Of a stretch of 64,000 nucleotides of DNA, positions 60,128-64,000 are shown piece by piece. Under the pieces are notes generated by a model that had not been told where the DNA came from, did no database searches, and saw only the letters and a program-made list of their open reading frames with translations. Each line of letters starts with the position of its first letter. The first letter of the stretch is position 1. Both the position numbers and the translations under genes were made by a program. The DNA comes from an uncultured Eubacteriales bacterium (GTDB lineage Bacteria; Bacillota; Clostridia; Oscillospirales; Acutalibacteraceae). Location: NCBI GenBank assembly GCA_934477125.1, contig CAKSOL010000015.1, positions 1 through 64,000 on the forward strand, read 5' to 3'.

Positions 60128-60195
60128 GGGGAACAATTCTTTTTATTATTGTATCAGAATGTTCCCCAATAGTCAATAAGTATTGGGGAACAATT
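60128..60195. promoter_or_regulatory. Cluster of GGGGAACA operators in the fic promoter
   Basis: Three copies: GGGGAACAATT (60128-60138, after the -10), TGTTCCCCAAT (60160-60170, inside the spacer), and ATTGGGGAACAATT (60182-60195, upstream of the -35). Same motif as 59116-59154, in both orientations. Confidence 0.75.
60148..60176 (-). promoter_or_regulatory. fic promoter
   Basis: On the minus strand: TTGACT (60176-60171), 17 nt, TACAAT (60153-60148), 37 nt before the start codon. Confidence 0.75.
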
Positions 60196-60515
60196 TTGAA
60201 AAATAATCTTTAATTTTTCTCCCCAATCTTGCAAATACATAATATAGTATGCCCTGATTTCGAAAGCAGCAGAAAAATAAAAAAGTACGGTATCATAAAA
60301 CCGTCGATTTAGTAAGATGCGATTACATTACGGCAAGAAACAAAGAGGACGCAAAGCACATTTTTCTTTCTGCCGATTTGAACCCCGACCACTAAAACCT
60401 ACACATGACTTTTGGTGCGGTTGCCCGCAACCGGGTATTTCACAGGAGTTTTCATTTAGTTTGAACCAATTGAAATATTGAATTTTTTACGAAAGTCTGA
60501 GATTTCATACTTGCG
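60196..60515. other. Gene-free stretch, possible decayed ORF
   Basis: No intact gene. A start-less plus-strand frame ending at a TAA near 60394 encodes protein-like sequence including CDYITARNKEDAKHIFLSAD, perhaps a relic. The remainder up to the promoter at 60516 shows nothing I can support. Confidence 0.3.
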
Positions 60516-60544
60516 TTGATTTTTTGAGAAAACTGTGCTATAAT
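60516..60544 (+). promoter_or_regulatory. Promoter of the terminal AT-rich operon
   Basis: TTGATT (60516-60521), 17 nt, TATAAT (60539-60544) with extended -10 TGTGC, 70 nt before the HTH gene. Confidence 0.7.
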
Positions 60545-60613
60545 ATAAAATGTAGTCATATAAGCACGAACGCTTATGCATTTTGAAAACTGTTTTAAGG
60601 AGTATGCGTTAAA

Positions 60614-60859
60614 ATGGCAGTTACATACAAAAAACTTTGGCACCTCTTAATTGACCGTAACTTGATGAAAAAAGACCTCGAAGAAATGGCTGGAATTACG
60701 CACTATCAGATGTGTAAGCTTGCAAGAGATAAAGATGTAACTACCGAAGTGCTTGGTGCTGTCTGCAAAGCACTTGACGTTCACGTAGAAGATATTATGG
60801 ATTTTGTGCCGAATGAGGGTCAGTCCTTTTTTACAAGACACATAAAGAGCAATAATTAA
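60614..60859 (+). CDS. XRE-family helix-turn-helix regulator
   Basis: An 81-residue Cro/CI-type protein: LWHLLIDRNLMKKDLEEMAG, ITHYQMCKLARDKDVTTEVL, ALDVHVEDIMDF. AAGGAG precedes the ATG. It heads the terminal operon and probably regulates it, as small XRE proteins do in defence and mobile-element operons. Confidence 0.88.
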   Translation: MAVTYKKLWHLLIDRNLMKKDLEEMAGITHYQMCKLARDKDVTTEVLGAVCKALDVHVEDIMDFVPNEGQSFFTRHIKSNN

Positions 60860-60910
60860 GTTGGTTGTATTGTAATTTAGACTATTACTTTATAGATTGG
60901 AGGGATTACG

Positions 60911-62335
60911 GTGCTTCGAGCTTTTGATACTCTATTGCAGACGACGGTATCTGCAAATGCAGCGGCTGCAAATAGTGACAACGAAGCTTTTCGATATGAG
61001 TGCCTTTGCTGTGGAGAAGAAGTATTTTTAGCTGCTCAGGATAGCGTATACAAAGCAACTCATTTTAGACACAGAAGCGGCAATAACGATAAGGATTGTG
61101 AACTATATCTCGGACAGTACAGCGTGAGCCCCTCCTCTCCTTTGAAAAGAAATAAAAAAGCAAATAGGGTCGAGTTCTATTATAACAACATACATAAGGG
61201 CTTTTATGTAAGTTTTAGATTTAGTGAAGCTGAAATCGCAGCGTATGAAAGTTTAGGTGTATGTCTTGAAGTGAGATCATCCCGTTCGCTTCGACCATTC
61301 CTTTCGCAAGAAATTAACCACACGAATTTTCATGATGACTCCCCAGAAAAGTACATGTTGGAGATGTATGCATCTTCCTACTATATTTCGAATACCTTAA
61401 ACAATATCAAGCGTGAATATAGTCTGTTTGGAACAACCGGTCCCACATTTTTTAAAATTCAAGGAGAAGATACAGACTATATCGCCAAGTACATAAAAAG
61501 CAAGTCGCTATATACAAACGTTAAATATTACATCGCTTGGCCCGGACAAAACACAGCACAGATTAGATTAGCGAAAGTACCAGGTGTAGAAATTGATGAG
61601 TTGCAGCAATTCAAAACAATGAATAATTGTATGGTTTGGTCCTTGGTTGCAACGTTTACGGACAAAAATCCACAACTGGACGCCTTACTTCAAACATGGG
61701 GATATACTCTAAGCACCTCTGAAGAATTGACTCTTTTATGGCCCCCATCATATGAAAATGACGAAACTCTTTATGTTTCTTCCAACAAAGTATTTGTCTT
61801 TTCTTCATTTGTATTGCAAGCACACGGAAATACCAATGTGCCAAGTCATGCCATTCACAAAGTTGATGATAACATTACAGAAATTGAAATCAGTGAAAAA
61901 CTAAGAATACTAAAGAAAAACGTAGAAATGACTGTTGTGACAACTGAATTTGATTCTGAGTATATTTCACAGAATGTCAAGCACGTAACAACTGAGAAAT
62001 TCATTGTTCCTGAATCGAGGAAATTTTATCGTTTTTCTTCTCGTGGAGTTGAAAAACTATCCTCAGGACAAGTTGTTTTTCTTACTGAAACTTCATCGAT
62101 TATTGAATACTGCGGAAATTATGTCTCTACGGTGATTACGTTGCCCAAAGGTGAAACTACGCTAACCCAAAGAATGCTGGATGCTTTAGCTTATTATTGG
62201 GTTTCTGTTCCGTTTGAGGAAAAGAAAGAAGGGCATTATCCGGAGGTTATCGCAAGATACCTACACGAAAGCAAAGTGAAAGGATGCATTAATAAAGCGG
62301 TTTCGACACTACTTGAGGAGGATAGCAATGTATAA
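60911..62335 (+). CDS. Unknown protein with CoiA-like N-terminal zinc segment
   Basis: A 474-residue protein starting GTG (GGAGGG upstream). Near the N-terminus ECLCCGEEVFLA and ATHFRHRSGNNDKDCEL place C31, C34, H51, H54 and C63 like the zinc segment of CoiA-type competence/nuclease proteins. The rest is a mixed alpha/beta protein of unknown family without a visible PD-(D/E)xK motif. AT-rich and unlike the core genes in codon use. It overlaps the next gene by 8 nt. Confidence 0.65.
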   Translation: MLRAFDTLLQTTVSANAAAANSDNEAFRYECLCCGEEVFLAAQDSVYKATHFRHRSGNNDKDCELYLGQYSVSPSSPLKRNKKANRVEFYYNNIHKGFYVSFRFSEAEIAAYESLGVCLEVRSSRSLRPFLSQEINHTNFHDDSPEKYMLEMYASSYYISNTLNNIKREYSLFGTTGPTFFKIQGEDTDYIAKYIKSKSLYTNVKYYIAWPGQNTAQIRLAKVPGVEIDELQQFKTMNNCMVWSLVATFTDKNPQLDALLQTWGYTLSTSEELTLLWPPSYENDETLYVSSNKVFVFSSFVLQAHGNTNVPSHAIHKVDDNITEIEISEKLRILKKNVEMTVVTTEFDSEYISQNVKHVTTEKFIVPESRKFYRFSSRGVEKLSSGQVVFLTETSSIIEYCGNYVSTVITLPKGETTLTQRMLDALAYYWVSVPFEEKKEGHYPEVIARYLHESKVKGCINKAVSTLLEEDSNV

Positions 62336-63905
62336 CTTTTCATCGTTATCAGAAGACGAATACAAGAAGATTTGTTCAGTTATTCCTCGTAATATTATTG
62401 TCGGATACTTCCAGAAGAACCCAAAAGAGTTTTCCAAAATTCATCCCGGATTTCGTGCAACTGCCGTTCAAAACAAAGATGCACTAAGGATACTTGTCAA
62501 TTACAGAGAACGTGGATTTATATCATCATTTGTTGAGAAAATAGCAGGTGATTGGTTAAAGGAGATTCAGTCTGTTATTCAAAACTACCAAAACAATGGT
62601 GAGTCAGAGATAATATCATATGTTCATACCCTTTACCAGTCATTTTTCTCTGATAATGTGTCTGCTTATTTTAAGCTAATTAACAAGGAGTATAGTGAAG
62701 ATCAGTTGACAATGATAGCGAACATGGTCGGTCTACTCAAAAACATAGAAGAAAAACAACACGAATTAGAAACTTCGTCTCGTGAACTTAAAGATGCATT
62801 AACTGTCTGTGAAAGAAAAGCTGAGAAAAGCGAAAAATCATTAGAAAAAGCCAATAAGAAGTTGGCAGAATTGACTTCAAAGCAAAATGAGTTGGAATCG
62901 CTGCAAAAGAAGTATCAAGAGCTTCTAAAGGATTATGAGCAATCGACAATAGAAAAGGATTTGGCCGTTTCACAAGTTGATGAGTTAAAAAAACAAATCC
63001 TTTCGCTCAATGAAGCTGTAGGAGCCCTTCAAAAAGAAAAGGCGCAACTTGAGACTTCAATTAGAACCAGAATAGAAGAAGAAAAGGAAGCTGAGGCGCT
63101 ACGCATAAACATATCTTATCCTATTGCTCCAGTTGACATGGATGAATTTGTCGATTATTTCTCATACAATCTTGATAGTATCGGCGTTGTTGATTCCAAT
63201 CTGCCGCTTAAAACGTTGTTAACGACGTATATGTCATGCGTTCTTTTCCAAGGAAAACCAATTATATGTAACAGAACTTGTACAGATACTTTCGCAAGAT
63301 GTCTGTCCAACACGCTAGTCAACAATGAGCCCGTGAATCATATTGTGTTTTCATCCGACCTTGACGAAAAGCGTATTTGCACAGCATTAAATATGAGCGG
63401 GAGAATCGTGGTATTAGAGAATTTCTTGGGCAATTATAATGAAACGCTTTTGCTTTCCATACTTGATAAATTTAAAGCGAAAATAACGATTCTCTCTGCC
63501 ACGTATGAAAAAACTCTGTTTTACCTGCCGAGGGATTTTCTCGCATACTGTCACTATATCAATTTGTCTCGGCTTTCTGGTTTCGCCAGGGCAACAATTC
63601 CTGATGAAGATCCTTCAATTCTAACGGAAAAAGAAATCACACAGTTTGCTTTTCCCGCAAAAAACAGATATCAAGATATAGTACGGTCTATTGCATTGGA
63701 ACTTGGCTTTTCTAGACTCGTTTCTGATAAAATTACAGAATTTGTGTATGATGATAAAAGCGCTTGCGCAGTTTTGAGCCTGAGTATTATTCCATATTTG
63801 AGCGATGTCATGGGAAAGAATGCATTTAATGTTTCTGAAACTCTTCAAAGATACATTAATCGCTGCCCATATAAAAAAGTGTTTGAGGAGTGGTTTGCTG
63901 CATGA
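62328..63905 (+). CDS. Coiled-coil protein with degenerate AAA-like C-terminal domain
   Basis: A 525-residue protein. Residues 1-135 are globular, 140-258 form a long coiled coil (heptads such as LEKANKKLAELTSKQNELES), and 265-525 resemble an AAA fold without a proper Walker A: GKPIICNRTCTD (309-320), a Walker-B-like IVVLEN (360-365) and TILSAT (387-392). The ATPase reading is inference. ATG at 62328 with GGAGG. It overlaps both neighbours, so the three proteins are probably made in fixed ratio. Confidence 0.65.
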   Translation: MYNFSSLSEDEYKKICSVIPRNIIVGYFQKNPKEFSKIHPGFRATAVQNKDALRILVNYRERGFISSFVEKIAGDWLKEIQSVIQNYQNNGESEIISYVHTLYQSFFSDNVSAYFKLINKEYSEDQLTMIANMVGLLKNIEEKQHELETSSRELKDALTVCERKAEKSEKSLEKANKKLAELTSKQNELESLQKKYQELLKDYEQSTIEKDLAVSQVDELKKQILSLNEAVGALQKEKAQLETSIRTRIEEEKEAEALRINISYPIAPVDMDEFVDYFSYNLDSIGVVDSNLPLKTLLTTYMSCVLFQGKPIICNRTCTDTFARCLSNTLVNNEPVNHIVFSSDLDEKRICTALNMSGRIVVLENFLGNYNETLLLSILDKFKAKITILSATYEKTLFYLPRDFLAYCHYINLSRLSGFARATIPDEDPSILTEKEITQFAFPAKNRYQDIVRSIALELGFSRLVSDKITEFVYDDKSACAVLSLSIIPYLSDVMGKNAFNVSETLQRYINRCPYKKVFEEWFAA

Positions 63906-64000
63906 ATGCGTTAATCAGAGCTATGTCTTCAGACATGAAAATTATTCCTTATGAAGGAGAAACACGGAAATCCTTCGTGTATAGAATAATATACTCCGCA
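63902..64000 (+). CDS. Third gene of the terminal operon, truncated by the window end
   Basis: The first 33 codons read MNALIRAMSSDMKIIPYEGE and continue TRKSFVYRIIYSA to the window edge. It starts within the previous stop (ATGA). The product cannot be identified from this piece but it belongs to the same transcript. Confidence 0.6.
   Translation, partial: MNALIRAMSSDMKIIPYEGETRKSFVYRIIYSA

Noticed and set aside
1..64000. CRISPR array or rRNA operon
   Set aside because: No regularly spaced repeats and no rRNA-like sequence were seen on either strand.

Overview
The window looks like a chromosomal segment of a low-to-moderate GC, Gram-positive anaerobe of the class Clostridia, most likely Oscillospirales/Ruminococcaceae-like. 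This rests on strong AGGAGG-type ribosome sites, TTGACA/TATAAT promoters, a YicC-RemA-Gmk-RpoZ-PriA-Def-Fmt-RsmB-RlmN-PrpC-PrkC-RsgA gene string, a SpoVM-like sporulation peptide, Rex-AdhE fermentation genes and two [FeFe]-hydrogenase-type proteins. The taxonomic placement is inference from gene content. No rRNA and no CRISPR array were seen.

Layout. (1) 1-4.2 kb: three minus-strand TetR-type regulator modules, each with a consensus promoter overlaid by an inverted-repeat operator, followed by small zinc-ribbon and membrane proteins and an alpha/beta hydrolase; then a TnpV-type mobile-element remnant. (2) 4.2-8.6 kb: a sirtuin, decayed ORFs, and a small plus-strand group (membrane protein, methyltransferase, ATC-hydrolase-like). 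(3) 8.6-9.0 kb: tRNA-Trp and a CAT-anticodon tRNA that looks like tRNA-Ile2, with a 21-bp copy of the tRNA-Trp 3' end nearby. (4) 9.0-14.6 kb: a glycerol-phosphate operon (GlpP antiterminator, glycerol-1-phosphate dehydrogenase, HAD phosphatase, an MgtC protein fused to the C-terminal part of a GlpA-like protein, FAD oxidoreductase, DUF1667), then a GH106-like glycosidase. (5) 17.8-31.4 kb: housekeeping and signalling genes ending in spoVM. (6) 31.4-33.4 kb: rpsB-tsf, then a 0.7-kb repeat-bounded insert with a NUDIX gene and a broken methyltransferase. (7) 35-37.6 kb: ECF sigma factor plus a membrane-anchored beta-propeller protein. (8) 37.6-44.4 kb, minus strand: rpmG-secE-nusG-rplK-rplA, and alaS-HIT-phosphoribosyltransferase. 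(9) 44.5-55.8 kb: DUF2975, pyridoxamine kinase, LysR, then rex-adhE-kinase-ferredoxin-sensory hydrogenase-SpoIIE phosphatase-[FeFe] hydrogenase. (10) 55.8-64 kb: an accessory island with a double-HTH protein, HNH nuclease, a frameshifted AAA ATPase, a Fic protein, and an AT-rich operon running off the end of the window.

How the parts work together. The redox region links NADH sensing (Rex), ethanol formation (AdhE), H2 metabolism and a probable H2/redox-responsive phosphatase pathway. The glycerol-phosphate operon appears to have lost the catalytic half of its GlpA homologue through an in-frame join to MgtC. In the island, the fic gene and the AAA ATPase gene share a repeated GGGGAACA operator, so they are probably one regulon. 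The terminal operon (HTH regulator, CoiA-like zinc protein, coiled-coil protein with a degenerate ATPase-like C-terminus, and a further truncated gene) has no name I recognise and is the best candidate here for an undescribed, possibly defence-related, system.
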